Below, piece by piece: positions 33,101-41,829 of a stretch of DNA of 42,684 nt. The position numbers and the translations under genes were made by a program. The stretch is from NCBI GenBank assembly GCA_025361645.1, contig JANYKI010000035.1:1-42684 (forward strand). Direction: 5' to 3'. Positions within the stretch are counted from its first letter, which is position 1. Every line of letters begins with the position of its first letter. Under the pieces are notes generated by a model, which was not told the DNA's origin, did no database searches, and saw nothing but the letters and a program-made list of their open reading frames with translations. Source of the DNA: Methanothrix sp. Its GTDB lineage: Archaea > Halobacteriota > Methanosarcinia > Methanotrichales > Methanotrichaceae.

Positions 33101-34529
33101 GAGCCAGGAAGATCTGCGCTTTCTCACCACCAACAAATCCATCCGGCTGGAGAGAAGCGTGAAGGCAAGCTATCATCCCACAACTCTTCTTCTACCTGGA
33201 AGCGGCTTGCAGAACGTCTCTTGCCTCTGGCATGAGGTAGCTTTGGCCAGGAACGGCATCACCAACACTTCCTTTGAAGAATCGTATCGATACTCCGCCA
33301 ACCTGGAGAGCGAGAGCCTCTTTGATCTGGATGAAAACGAATCGTTGATGCAGATAACGTCCGGCTTTCAAGGATTGGCCCACCTGGGGACGCTGAAACG
33401 ACCGGCGCCGGGGCGCGAAGAAGAGATCTTTTCGGTAGAGGACTATGCAGGATATTTTCAGCTTGAGGAGAGCGTCCATGATCTGGGCCAGGGCCTGATG
33501 ATGGACCGCTCCGTCTCCGGCCAGGGCTATGTGGCCAAAGATATGAAGGGCCGGGGGCAGAGGAGCTACGAGTCTGGCACAGGAGCCTATCGTTCTGCTG
33601 AACTGATGGACACATTTTCCGGTTTTATGGCCAAGGATCTGGATGCGTCTTACGATAGCTTAAGCCACATAGTTACGCCTCGCACTTTTCTGAACCTCTC
33701 CCAAAAGTGGTCGGAGGGGATGCGGCTCCATAGCCCATCAAGCCTCATCGCCGAGGAGTATTCCAGCGCCACCCGGCTGAAAAAGACGGCCGTGGCGGCC
33801 AGCCCCAGGGAGCTTGTGAGCGAGGCCAACTTTTCCGGGACGGCAAAGCTGCGGACCGTCGTAGGCACGAACGGAACCATTGCAGTGGACAGGGATGAAA
33901 CGCTCATGGGCGACTACGAAGTGTCGCGAAGGATCATGATCTCTGGCGTTGCCAAATACGACCGGCCGCACATTTATCTTCGCAAAGATGGAAAACAGGT
34001 CAAGGACGTGGCCGTTTATACTATCACTATCACCAATGACGGCAACGCCACCATTGGGCCCATCTTTTTGCAGGACATCTTCCCGTCCGGGGCCAGATTC
34101 CTTAACGCTACCCTGCGGCCCAACCAAATCGGCCAGAACGGCTCCAACTGGACACTGCTACATCTTTCCATCGGCGATACTTTGAGAATCGGCATCAACC
34201 TGGATGTGGAAAAGTGCCAGGGCGATATCATCAACCGGGCTCGCGTCGTGGGCAACTGCAGCCGGTCCCTGGTGACCGCGCAAAACCAGTCGGTCATCTT
34301 CCGGGAGTACCTGGGATGCTGCCCGCCCGCAAAGAGGCCCACAGGGACAGAAGCGGCGAACGTTCCGGGAATAAGCTGTGCCTGCTGGGAACTGGAGAGC
34401 GCCAACGAGACCGACTATTTGGACTCGATGCAGATGAAAATGCAGTGGGATAATGGGGACGAAGAAGGAGGGGCCTGCCCCCTGGGCTGCCCGGAGATCG
34501 ATAAGGCTCATGATTCAGTCAAAGGCTGA
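30168..34529 (+). CDS. Giant surface protein: lamin-tail domain plus DUF11-type repeats
   Basis: The product has 1453 residues. A signal segment lies near residues 42-62 (NILLTVFILFHTILLPAAAS), so ATG 30168 (GGTGG about 10 nt upstream) gives a long N-region and a later start such as GTG 30276 is possible. Residues about 140-255 are a lamin-tail domain (HIIINEWEQNPEGTD, WIELYNPTSQAVNIGGWKL, DGYQLL). DUF11-like Ig modules follow at about 325-430, 440-700 (two divergent), 705-815 (ISKTADPNPVQVGEILTY) and 826-940. Residues about 965-1260 form an unusual G-S-G-x-Y repeat region, and a last DUF11 unit is at 1267-1370. The tail is Cys-rich (CCPPAK, CACWE, CPLGCPE). No membrane anchor is visible. A cell-envelope or S-layer-associated role is inferred. 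Confidence 0.82.
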   Translation: MLIESYLESSNSNAHKCIESKTPIIYNILKIYNKTGVTQSLNILLTVFILFHTILLPAAASSLSLFAPSEVDISGEGVYEMNFISSDDARSLSAQLQVPLGFSYARNAKIIWDGTKSSCEPYQSGQSLQWDISSALKSNRHIIINEWEQNPEGTDTLMEWIELYNPTSQAVNIGGWKLVDSYYKKSVSFSPGTVIVPDGYQLLTWTNGSLVNSYPSSISLLDYAGREVDRTPAAKDDKNNNLCWARYPNGKYLDSDLDWKFQVATAGSSNGGSSADIYAGESMRLQFNLTAGCSAQSQAQLSAEMLSSAGKTSAPTLPLNIRRANLSLSASPDRFDIAKGDEIAWTILLENDGDGTAYGVVVNVTLDPGLQLVEINSLNWSYASLAPGQTEQIILKARVISTKSSYFSTFQARWGVGPCQEIRQLSKLGARTAIRKQPDQPRRLTVGETVGFEISADLPRGAHDLWINDTIPLGLIYNKSSLSLHGPALQRELVTENSIGWFFGDAGPAETIEITYNCLLANAPENQDGAVLEGTIARMSWQDGPAQKADADEAGSLIVVEPELVLEIEASRPFAAPEERVSFNILLYHSDKSSAPAFDLDLQALLPTGMVYEPGSAQVLAGPTAAFDGEALRWHLDALDQEWNASQKALLRFNATTHAAPGDPIEGRAKVTWTSRPGANAQERTGAGGVNDYLRGASARVNIASLTISKTADPNPVQVGEILTYILTYEYQGIGAAHNVNITDDLDPGVTFLSADPAPSRNNTWNIAWTVPSLDPDGPHTVHLQVHVRDTLPDGALLENRFTISCDELMPKSSRIYTPVQNGTLLSVNKTALQKAVRRGEEASYIITVCNNGGEPASNVTVRDVFDSAVELVSAWPEMVEEGVWHFPALAPGQCVQMGLTVRVPRTDVLYQSQQSVTGQGFVRSYRDYSTRRPLGLLTNRVYVSSDQMQLSATANVKILAEEGTELSLREHGSGDYQSQEDLRFLTTNKSIRLERSVKASYHPTTLLLPGSGLQNVSCLWHEVALARNGITNTSFEESYRYSANLESESLFDLDENESLMQITSGFQGLAHLGTLKRPAPGREEEIFSVEDYAGYFQLEESVHDLGQGLMMDRSVSGQGYVAKDMKGRGQRSYESGTGAYRSAELMDTFSGFMAKDLDASYDSLSHIVTPRTFLNLSQKWSEGMRLHSPSSLIAEEYSSATRLKKTAVAASPRELVSEANFSGTAKLRTVVGTNGTIAVDRDETLMGDYEVSRRIMISGVAKYDRPHIYLRKDGKQVKDVAVYTITITNDGNATIGPIFLQDIFPSGARFLNATLRPNQIGQNGSNWTLLHLSIGDTLRIGINLDVEKCQGDIINRARVVGNCSRSLVTAQNQSVIFREYLGCCPPAKRPTGTEAANVPGISCACWELESANETDYLDSMQMKMQWDNGDEEGGACPLGCPEIDKAHDSVKG

Positions 34530-34535
34530 AGGCCA

Positions 34536-34590
34536 GTCCGGGATTTCGGACTTGAATTCAACCGTGACTTTTTTCTATTTTTAATTTTTC
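34536..34590 (+). terminator. Putative terminator after the giant surface gene
   Basis: A stem GTCCG-GGATTT-CGGAC (34536-34551) is followed by T-rich runs CTTTTTTCTATTTTTAATTTTT (34568-34590). T-runs terminate archaeal RNA polymerase; the stem may help. The rest of the gap, to 34975, is AT-rich without genes. Confidence 0.5.
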
Positions 34591-34910
34591 CCGGCATAGC
34601 TTCGTTCGCGAGAGCACCAGTACGTCTACCACTACATATTTCCCATAACCATATCAATATTAATAATTGGATACAGATCTAGTGTTTATTATAATCTATT
34701 GATTTAACTAAATATTTTGCATGATTTTCGTCTGAATTTGGACTTTTTGAAAAAAACACAATCCGTGATCTGATTCAGTTGGTAATAGTGTTTTATCAAC
34801 TATTCATGGCCGCTTATAATGTGAAAATTGAAAACAAGTTTCTTATATTATAAATTATTATTTTTTTTTTCTAACTTCGCAAGATTGGTGGCGAGAGAAT
34901 TGCTCTTAAT

Positions 34911-34926
34911 AAAAAAGTATATATAT
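34911..34926 (+). promoter_or_regulatory. TATA-box promoter of the duplicated surface-gene pair
   Basis: AAAAAGTATATATATG is the best TATA-like word in the gap 34591-34975 and lies about 50 nt upstream of ATG 34976, which suggests a short leader with GTGAGG as ribosome site. Confidence 0.4.
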
Positions 34927-34975
34927 GATGTTATTCTACCTGGATCTAGCATTAGTCTATATTCGTGAGGGATAT

Positions 34976-35815
34976 ATGCATAACAGGAATCTCCGGTCAG
35001 CCGTCAGGATATGGGATTGTTTCATCTGTCTCTGCTCAACATTGATTATTTTTAGCGTAGCTCAAGCAAATCCAGTCTTTACGGGAGATGCTTATGTTGA
35101 CTTCCCCGCATCCTTTGCCGTCCGCTTTGATGATCCAGGCGGCATGGATGTCGGCCTGCCCCACCAATTCCCAGCAGGAACAATAGTCGGTTGGGATGTA
35201 AAGACGCTTTACTTCTATTACAACTGGTCTATGGATACAATGTTCGTGGGCGTAGATTTTTCCGGCATCGCAGGTGACGCAGATGGCGATGGCGACCCCG
35301 GTCGCACGGGCCTTGTCTTGGCGAGCCTGGGCGGTTTCGACGAGCCGGATCTGGGCGGCACCGAATCCGTCGTCCTGCTCATAGATACCAACATGGATAA
35401 GAAATACGAGCTTGCCTTGGGGGTAAACGGCACGGCAAACATCAGCAGCTTTGGCACCTACAACTTCGTGGGCAAGGAATACGCGCCCGCCTTTGGATTC
35501 GGAAAGAGGCTCTATCCGGATCCCGCATCCCTTTATGCCAATCCCAGCGCTTCAAAACCTGATATCGAATTCACCATCACTCACTTCTCGAAGCTGCCGG
35601 GATTCTCTTTCTCTCCAAGCGAATCCTTCAGCTTCAGGACCACTCTATTTGCCGGCAGTCTTGCCGATATGGGCATAGGAGACGACCTGGTACCTGGGCC
35701 AGCAGGTACAGTTATCACTATTCCATCCGGAGGTGGAGACGCCGATTCCAGGAGCGCCTCAGAAAATGACCCATCGAGTCAGTCCTCCTTAAACGGCAGT
35801 GAGGGTCGAGTATGA
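34976..35815 (+). CDS. Secreted protein: stand-alone copy of the giant protein's N-terminal domain
   Basis: From ATG 34976 (GTGAGG 5 nt upstream) the 279-residue product has a signal peptide (IWDCFICLCSTLIIFSVAQANP) and one globular domain. It matches residues 20-235 of the next protein: PVFTG, PGG-DVGLP, GWD-K--Y-YYN-S-DTM-VG-DF, GIAGDADGDGDP, DTN-D-KY, FGTYNFVG, FSKLPGF-F-P-ESF-F, FAGSLAD-GIG-D. The Asp-rich GDADGDGDP and DTNMDKKYE are calcium-binding-like loops. A Ser-rich tail ends the protein. A stop-start overlap (ATGA at 35812-35815) couples it to the giant gene. It is a clear tandem domain duplication. Confidence 0.78.
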   Translation: MHNRNLRSAVRIWDCFICLCSTLIIFSVAQANPVFTGDAYVDFPASFAVRFDDPGGMDVGLPHQFPAGTIVGWDVKTLYFYYNWSMDTMFVGVDFSGIAGDADGDGDPGRTGLVLASLGGFDEPDLGGTESVVLLIDTNMDKKYELALGVNGTANISSFGTYNFVGKEYAPAFGFGKRLYPDPASLYANPSASKPDIEFTITHFSKLPGFSFSPSESFSFRTTLFAGSLADMGIGDDLVPGPAGTVITIPSGGGDADSRSASENDPSSQSSLNGSEGRV

Positions 35816-38800
35816 GGTCTTGCCTCATTTCGCTCCTGCTGTGCCTTACCTTCTTTGTCCCGGCCATGGCCGATCCGGTCTTCACAGGAAACGCCAGTGC
35901 CGATTTCTTAATTCCGGGTACCAATGAGTTGCTTCCTGGCACCGATGTGTTAATAGATCCGGGTGGCAAGGATGTCGGCTTGCCAAACCCGCCATTTAAC
36001 GAAAATGATACGAGTGGATGGGATATAAAAGACTGTTATTATCATTATAATAGATCGTCCGATACAATGTATGTAGGCCTGGATTTCTATGGGATCGCAG
36101 GCGATGCGGACGGAGACGGGGACCCCTCCCATACAAGCGACAGGCTAGCCAGCAAGTTTGGATTGGACTGGCCAAACCTAACGATGGAGGAGGCGATATG
36201 TACGTCATATGATACGAACAACGATGGAAAATATGATGTTGTTGTGGGAATGAGTGGCTTTGCTGCCCAAAGCATCTTTGGCACCTACAACTTCGTGGGG
36301 GCCACGAATGCCCCAGCCCTAGCTTTTGGCACGAAGTTCAATCCAGATCCTGCCGTGCTCTACGCTATGCCCAATAGCACTTGCCCCGATTGGGAGTTTT
36401 ATATCACAAATTTTTCCAAACTGCCGGGCTTCATCTTCAACCCAGGAGAGTCCTTTGACTTCAGCAAGAAAGGATTTGCAGGTAGTCTTGCTGATGACGG
36501 CATAGGTGAGGATATCCTTGGTTCCCACGTCTATTTCGACTTCTATGACTTTGCAGATGCGCCCGCCAGCTACAAAACCTTGCTCAAAGATAATGGCCCC
36601 GTCCACAAGATCGTTCACGACCTGCACCTCGGAAATTCAATCACCGATGAACCGGATGGTCAACCCAGTGATCATGCAGACGTCGACAAGGGCGACGACG
36701 GAGTATCCTTCTCTGCAATCTACACCGGCAACCTTTCCAACATCATCGTGAACGCCTCTGCACCAGGCAAGCTGAATGCCTGGATGGACTTCAATGGAGA
36801 CGGTAACTGGTCCGAGCCGGACGAGCAGATCTTCGTAGATAAGGGTCTTGTCGAAGGGAACAATGCTCTGACATTTAACGTTCCATCCGGGGCCAAGCCG
36901 GGCAATACCTTCGCAAGATTCCGATTTAGCACCACGGGTGAACTCTCGTCATGCGGACTTGCTGCGAACGGCAGCGTTCCCGATGGCGAAGTGGAAGATT
37001 ACCTGGTCTTGATAGAGAAGTCTGCTACTCTGGGAGATCGAGCCTGGATGGACGGGAATAGAAATGGAATTCAAGACCCTGGCGAAGGCGGACTGCCTGG
37101 TGTCGCAGTGGAGCTGTTCAAGTCCGATCACAGCCTTGTAGGAACGAACATCACCAACGCAAAGGGCAACTACTTATTCCCCTATCTAGTGCCCGGAGAT
37201 TATTACCTGGTATTTCACGCACAGTACTACACCTTCAGCCCGAAGGACCGGGGAAGTGATGATGCGGTGGATAGTGATGCTGATGTCGTAAGTGGAAAGA
37301 CGGGCATAATTCATCTGATAGCCGGCCGGGAGGATCTGAGCTGGGATGCGGGGCTATTCGTGAATGCAAGCATAAATGCCACCAAAATCGCGTTTCCTGA
37401 CTCAGGAGTACCCTCGACGAACATAGAATTCACCATTAAGGTCACCAATACGGGCAACGTCACGCTGAATCCGGTTGAGGCAAATGACACATTGCCTGGG
37501 GGCTTAAGCTACATCTCCGACAACCAGAGCGGAAAAGTCTCCGGAAAGGTCGTGACCTGGAGCAACTTGGGAACGCTCGAACCAGGGGAATCGAGGTGTA
37601 TCAGCCTGGTAGCGCACGTGGACGGGGGCATTTTTGGAAGGCTGACCAACCAGGTAAATGTCATAGGCAAGCCGCCTGTCGAAGGAAACGTTACCAATAA
37701 TACTACCGAGAACGTCACGGCCTTCAAGCCAGGAATCGAGGTCATCAAGACCGCCGATCCCACCTTCGGCTCACCGAGCTCCAACTTCAACTTTACCTTG
37801 TTAGTCAAGAATAGCGGCAATGCCTCTCTTCCCCATGTCTTCGTCAGCGATCTCTTGCCCACAGGCATGAGCTACGTCTCCTCATCTTCAGGCAGCACGC
37901 AAAGCGGCCAGACAGTTAGCTGGAGCGACATCGGTCCCCTGGGTTCCGGAGACCGCAAGCTGCTGTGGATCGTGGCCCACATCGACGGCCCTGTTTCAGG
38001 GGTCCAGACCTTGACCAACCGCGTAGAAGTGCAGGGCAAGCCCGAGCACGGCCAGAATGTGACCAACAGCTCTACGGCTGATGTCCGAGTCCAGGAAGCT
38101 GCAATCTCGGTCACCAAGACCGCCGATCCGACCTTCGGCTCACCCAGCACCAATGTCACCTTCACTCTGTTTGTCAAGAATAGTGGCAGTTCTTCTCTGC
38201 CTCACGTCTTCGTCAGTGACCTTCTGCCAAATGGCATGAGCTATGTTTCATCCTCAGTAGGCAGCACGCACAGCGGCCAAACGGTCAGCTGGAGCGACAT
38301 CGGTCCCCTGGGTCCAGGAGCTAGCAAGGTGCTGTGGATCGTGGCACACATCGATGGCCCTGTTTCAGGCATCCGGACTCTGACCAACCGTGTGGATGTG
38401 GAAGGCAAGCCAGAGCATGGCCAGAATGTGACCAATGGCTCGACAGCTGATGTGAAAGCGGAAGGCGCAAACATCATGGTCCGGAAGACGGCCTATCCCA
38501 CCTTCGGTTCACCGAGCACCAATGTCAACTTCACTCTGGTTGTGAATAATACCGGCAGCACTCTGCTGCCTCATGTCTTCGTAACAGATCTCTTGCCAGC
38601 AGGCATGAGCTACGTCTCATCCTCTTCAGGCAGCACGCAAAGCGGCCAGACTGTTAGCTGGAGCGACATCGGTCCCCTGATTTCCGGAGACAGCAAGGTG
38701 CTGTGGATCGTGGCACACATCGATGGCCTTGTTTCAGGCATCCGGACTCTGACCAACCGTGTGGATGTGGAAGGCAAGCCGGAGCACGGCCAGAATGTGA

Positions 38801-40863
38801 CCAACAGCTCGACGGCCGATGTGAAAGCGGAGGGCGCAAACATCATGGTCCAGAAGACGGCCGATCCCACCTTCGGCTCGCCCAGCACCAATGTCAACTT
38901 CACTCTGGTAGTGAATAACACCGGCAGCACTCCGTTGCCTCATGTCTTCGTGAGCGATCTCTTGCCCACAGGCATGAGCTACGTCTCCTCATCTTCAGGC
39001 AGCACGAACACCGGCCAGACCGTCAACTGGAGCGACATCGGTCCTCTGGGTTCCGGAGACAGCAAGCAGCTTTGGATCGTAGCCCACATCGACGGCCCAG
39101 TTTCAGGCATCCGGACTCTGACCAACCGCGTAGATGTGCAGGGCAAGCCGGAGCACGGCAACAATGTTACCAACTCAACTACGGTCAACGTCACAGCTTT
39201 CATGCCTAATATTGAGGTGACCAAGAACGCAATTTCCTATGCAGAATTACCCCCTACCGATATTACGTACATCATCATGATCATAAACAGCGGCGACATT
39301 CTCTTGGACCCCGTTTGGGCAAATGACACCTTAGTTGCGGGTCTCGGCTACGTCTCAGACAACCGGAGCGGAATCGTCTCGGGCAATTCCATAGCCTGGA
39401 ACAACCTTGGGTCGCTTGCGCCCGGAGAATGCACGTACATCAGTATGGTTACACACGCGGATCGTGGTGTTTGGGGGGTGGAAAATCAGGTAGACGTCAC
39501 CGGCAAGCCCCCCATTGGAAATAATGTAACAAACTCGACCACGACCGGATACAACTGGCAGCCTCCGGTGATCTACGGTCAAAAGTTCAATGATCTGAAC
39601 GGCAACGGAACAAATGACGACTACACCGATCCAGGACTGCAAGGCTGGACCATCGAGCTGGTCAATGAATCCGGCGAGGTTGTGAACTCAAATACCACCG
39701 ATGAGTACGGCAATTATTGGATTGGTCCGTTGTCCCGTGGCAACTACACAGTGAGAGAGGTGCAACAGCCGGGCTGGCAGCAGACCTGTCCCGCCCAGGG
39801 AAGTTATTCCATAAACACGGATGATTCGGACCTGACCGGGATTGACTTCGGCAACCGGTGGATATCCGAGATCAATGTGACCAAGGTGGCATATCCCACT
39901 TCTGCCTCCCCTGGGGCAAATATCACCTTTGATATCGAGATCGTCAACAAGGGAGAGACGACATTGAGCCATGTAAATGCAGTGGACACTCTACCTGCCG
40001 GAATGACTTACGTCTCGGACAATAATCGAAACAGGTCAGTATCCGAAAGCACCATCTTCTGGAACGACCTGGGCGACCTCGCGCCCGGCGCTTCAAAGGG
40101 CATAGAGCTCGTGGGCAGAATAGATCGCAATATCTCAGGCGTGCTCATCAACGTGGTAGATGTCACTGCAAAAGATCCCGGTGGGAATGATTTAACCGAC
40201 TCTGCAATCGCTGAAGTGCGATCCCTTTTGCCGAAGATCAAGGTCAACAAGACTCTGGAGCCGGTGCAGTACGGCCAGTATTGCGAGGCCAAGACCATAA
40301 GTGGGGTGGGCATCATCGAGTCCAGAACCTCAATCGAGGACAAGACCATGGCCCTTGAATATGATGATACTCTCGCCGGCGAAGGCGAGATCGAGCTTGA
40401 GTCGGCAGCGGCCATGTCAGAAGCTGCCGAAAAGCTGCAAAGGGATGTCCCTTCCCTGGATCCAGAAAACCAATCGAGCCTGAATCTCTTTGCAGATACC
40501 AAGTTGGCCTTTAAGGGGTCCAAACCGCTGACGGGGGGAAAATCAATTCATTCCATGGCGTTCTACGGGGGGTCCGGCGCCAGGATCAAGGATATTTTCA
40601 GCGCCGAAGAGATGGAGAAGGAGCAGACGATCTATTTCAGCTCTACCGACAAGGCGTCGTCTCCTCAAACGATCGGCACTGATCTGAAAAGCAGATTCAA
40701 TGGAACCATAGAAACTGATTCGAAAATGCATAATACGTTCAGCCAGGACATTAACTCTCGGCAGTTATTCTCCGGCGTTTTCAATCTGGATAAAGTAATC
40801 AAGTTCCACAAGAACGTGACGACGGATGAACCCAAAATGGGCTGCGATGTCATTGATTGCTAA
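35812..40863 (+). CDS. Giant modular surface protein: GEVED, SdrD_B, seven DUF11 repeats and Cys-capped C-domain
   Basis: The product has 1683 residues. Signal peptide 1-21; N-terminal domain 20-235 shared with the gene before; GEVED-type domain about 240-402 (AWMDFNGDGNWSEPDEQI, ending DGEVEDYLVLIE); SdrD_B-like domain 405-520 (LGDRAWMDGNRNGIQDPGE). DUF11 repeats lie at about 520-640, 641-764, 764-887, 887-1010, 1010-1133 and 1133-1250. A second SdrD_B module (FNDLNGNGTNDDYTDPGL) is at 1255-1352 and a DUF11 at 1353-1480. The C-terminal domain 1485-1683 is homologous to the small secreted protein at 332-1048 and ends GCDVIDC. Repeats 2-5 are nearly identical with a 369-bp period. No membrane helix or PGF-type sorting tail is visible. 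Adhesion or sheath function is inferred. Confidence 0.85.
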   Translation: MRSCLISLLLCLTFFVPAMADPVFTGNASADFLIPGTNELLPGTDVLIDPGGKDVGLPNPPFNENDTSGWDIKDCYYHYNRSSDTMYVGLDFYGIAGDADGDGDPSHTSDRLASKFGLDWPNLTMEEAICTSYDTNNDGKYDVVVGMSGFAAQSIFGTYNFVGATNAPALAFGTKFNPDPAVLYAMPNSTCPDWEFYITNFSKLPGFIFNPGESFDFSKKGFAGSLADDGIGEDILGSHVYFDFYDFADAPASYKTLLKDNGPVHKIVHDLHLGNSITDEPDGQPSDHADVDKGDDGVSFSAIYTGNLSNIIVNASAPGKLNAWMDFNGDGNWSEPDEQIFVDKGLVEGNNALTFNVPSGAKPGNTFARFRFSTTGELSSCGLAANGSVPDGEVEDYLVLIEKSATLGDRAWMDGNRNGIQDPGEGGLPGVAVELFKSDHSLVGTNITNAKGNYLFPYLVPGDYYLVFHAQYYTFSPKDRGSDDAVDSDADVVSGKTGIIHLIAGREDLSWDAGLFVNASINATKIAFPDSGVPSTNIEFTIKVTNTGNVTLNPVEANDTLPGGLSYISDNQSGKVSGKVVTWSNLGTLEPGESRCISLVAHVDGGIFGRLTNQVNVIGKPPVEGNVTNNTTENVTAFKPGIEVIKTADPTFGSPSSNFNFTLLVKNSGNASLPHVFVSDLLPTGMSYVSSSSGSTQSGQTVSWSDIGPLGSGDRKLLWIVAHIDGPVSGVQTLTNRVEVQGKPEHGQNVTNSSTADVRVQEAAISVTKTADPTFGSPSTNVTFTLFVKNSGSSSLPHVFVSDLLPNGMSYVSSSVGSTHSGQTVSWSDIGPLGPGASKVLWIVAHIDGPVSGIRTLTNRVDVEGKPEHGQNVTNGSTADVKAEGANIMVRKTAYPTFGSPSTNVNFTLVVNNTGSTLLPHVFVTDLLPAGMSYVSSSSGSTQSGQTVSWSDIGPLISGDSKVLWIVAHIDGLVSGIRTLTNRVDVEGKPEHGQNVTNSSTADVKAEGANIMVQKTADPTFGSPSTNVNFTLVVNNTGSTPLPHVFVSDLLPTGMSYVSSSSGSTNTGQTVNWSDIGPLGSGDSKQLWIVAHIDGPVSGIRTLTNRVDVQGKPEHGNNVTNSTTVNVTAFMPNIEVTKNAISYAELPPTDITYIIMIINSGDILLDPVWANDTLVAGLGYVSDNRSGIVSGNSIAWNNLGSLAPGECTYISMVTHADRGVWGVENQVDVTGKPPIGNNVTNSTTTGYNWQPPVIYGQKFNDLNGNGTNDDYTDPGLQGWTIELVNESGEVVNSNTTDEYGNYWIGPLSRGNYTVREVQQPGWQQTCPAQGSYSINTDDSDLTGIDFGNRWISEINVTKVAYPTSASPGANITFDIEIVNKGETTLSHVNAVDTLPAGMTYVSDNNRNRSVSESTIFWNDLGDLAPGASKGIELVGRIDRNISGVLINVVDVTAKDPGGNDLTDSAIAEVRSLLPKIKVNKTLEPVQYGQYCEAKTISGVGIIESRTSIEDKTMALEYDDTLAGEGEIELESAAAMSEAAEKLQRDVPSLDPENQSSLNLFADTKLAFKGSKPLTGGKSIHSMAFYGGSGARIKDIFSAEEMEKEQTIYFSSTDKASSPQTIGTDLKSRFNGTIETDSKMHNTFSQDINSRQLFSGVFNLDKVIKFHKNVTTDEPKMGCDVIDC
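37735..39210 (+). repeat. Four tandem 369-bp (123-codon) repeats
   Basis: The word at the start of each unit (CGCCGATCC or its variant GCCTATCC) recurs near 37751, 38120, 38489 and 38858, exactly 369 bp apart. Units share long identical stretches such as GGCATGAGCTA and TGGAGCGACATCGGTCC, so they arose by recent duplication or are homogenised by gene conversion. Each encodes one DUF11 Ig-like module. Confidence 0.85.
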
Positions 40864-40886
40864 TACATAGATCAGGTGGTATCAAT

Positions 40887-41471
40887 CTGCATATTAATTT
40901 CGCAATCAAAATAGGAAAAGATAATCGAGATACGACACGGGTTCGATGCCTTTTGGCCTCTTTAGTATTTATCTTCGCCTTAATCTCAACGTCTATGTCT
41001 TCGTTAGACGTAACCACCCTTCCCGCGCGCCTGACTTCCAGCGACATTGCTACCTTCACCATTGATATCACTAACACAGGAGAGACCCCTCTGGACCCGG
41101 TCACGGCACAGGACATATTGCCTGTGGGAATGAGCTATGTCTCTGATAACCGTGGTGGCCTGGCACAGGGACAGAAGATCACATGGAGCAATATCGGCCG
41201 CCTGGAGATAGGGGCATCGACTCAGATAAAACTGGTCACGCGCATCGGTCCGTGCACCACTGGACGACTTGAGAACTTTATCACGGTTACGGGAACCCCT
41301 CCCACGGGATATGATGTTAAGGATAACGATAAGGCAGATTTATTCGTCAATGCTCCGGCCAAGAAGCGCGCTGTGAATGAGGAATCGCTCGTGATGGGAG
41401 ATCAGTCGGCCTCAGCTCTTTATTCGGCAAGCGCCATTAATAACCGCAGGATTAGATCAATGCAGGGATGA
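40887..41471 (+). CDS. Secreted single-DUF11 protein
   Basis: The frame begins at TTG 40857, inside the 3' end of the giant gene, or more likely at CTG 40887, 7 nt after AGGTGG. A hydrophobic signal (CLLASLVFIFALISTSMSS) precedes one DUF11 module (SSDIATFTIDITNTGETPLDP, ILPVGMSYVSDN, GRLENFITVTG). A short tail with Lys-Arg and Ser-Ala repeats follows. The module is close to the last DUF11 repeats of the giant protein. It is likely cotranscribed and may be a broken-off piece or a partner. Product about 194 residues. Confidence 0.68.
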   Translation: MHINFAIKIGKDNRDTTRVRCLLASLVFIFALISTSMSSLDVTTLPARLTSSDIATFTIDITNTGETPLDPVTAQDILPVGMSYVSDNRGGLAQGQKITWSNIGRLEIGASTQIKLVTRIGPCTTGRLENFITVTGTPPTGYDVKDNDKADLFVNAPAKKRAVNEESLVMGDQSASALYSASAINNRRIRSMQG

Positions 41472-41574
41472 GGCGGCCACTCACCGATCTTGGCATTTTT
41501 TTCGGCACAAAGCAAGAGCATGACATGAGATAACATTTTGAAAAATCGAAATGAAAAAATGAGGTGAAATTATT

Positions 41575-41808
41575 ATGGAACCCAGGATTCTGAAGATCGG
41601 CGAGAAGGTAACCGGAAGATACAGGGACATGGAGATGGGCAAGAGCCGGAAATTCTTCCGCGTCAAACTGGACAACGAGGAGTTCTATCTGCCCAAAGAT
41701 GTGGGCAACTCCCTGCTCGTGAGCCACCAGAAGGGCAACGATCTATTCACCATCCAGCGCCAGTTGGATGTCTATGAGATCAGGCCACTCTTGCCGGAGA
41801 CGGACTAG
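41575..41808 (+). CDS. Small conserved protein, unknown
   Basis: ATG 41575 with GAGGTGA upstream opens a 77-residue protein. It is beta-rich (ILKIGEKVTGRYRDMEMGKS, FFRVKLDNEEFYLPKDVG, FTIQRQLDVYEIRPLL) and resembles a small OB or SH3-like barrel. No membrane part or signal is present, so it is cytoplasmic, unlike the surface genes before it. I do not recognise a named family. Confidence 0.6.
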   Translation: MEPRILKIGEKVTGRYRDMEMGKSRKFFRVKLDNEEFYLPKDVGNSLLVSHQKGNDLFTIQRQLDVYEIRPLLPETD

Positions 41809-41829
41809 ATCGGATTGGCAGATCCGGGG

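Noticed and set aside
37735-39210. CRISPR-like or transposon-like repeats
   Set aside because: The repeats are 369 bp, in frame and encode Ig-like protein modules; no spacer pattern or transposase is present.
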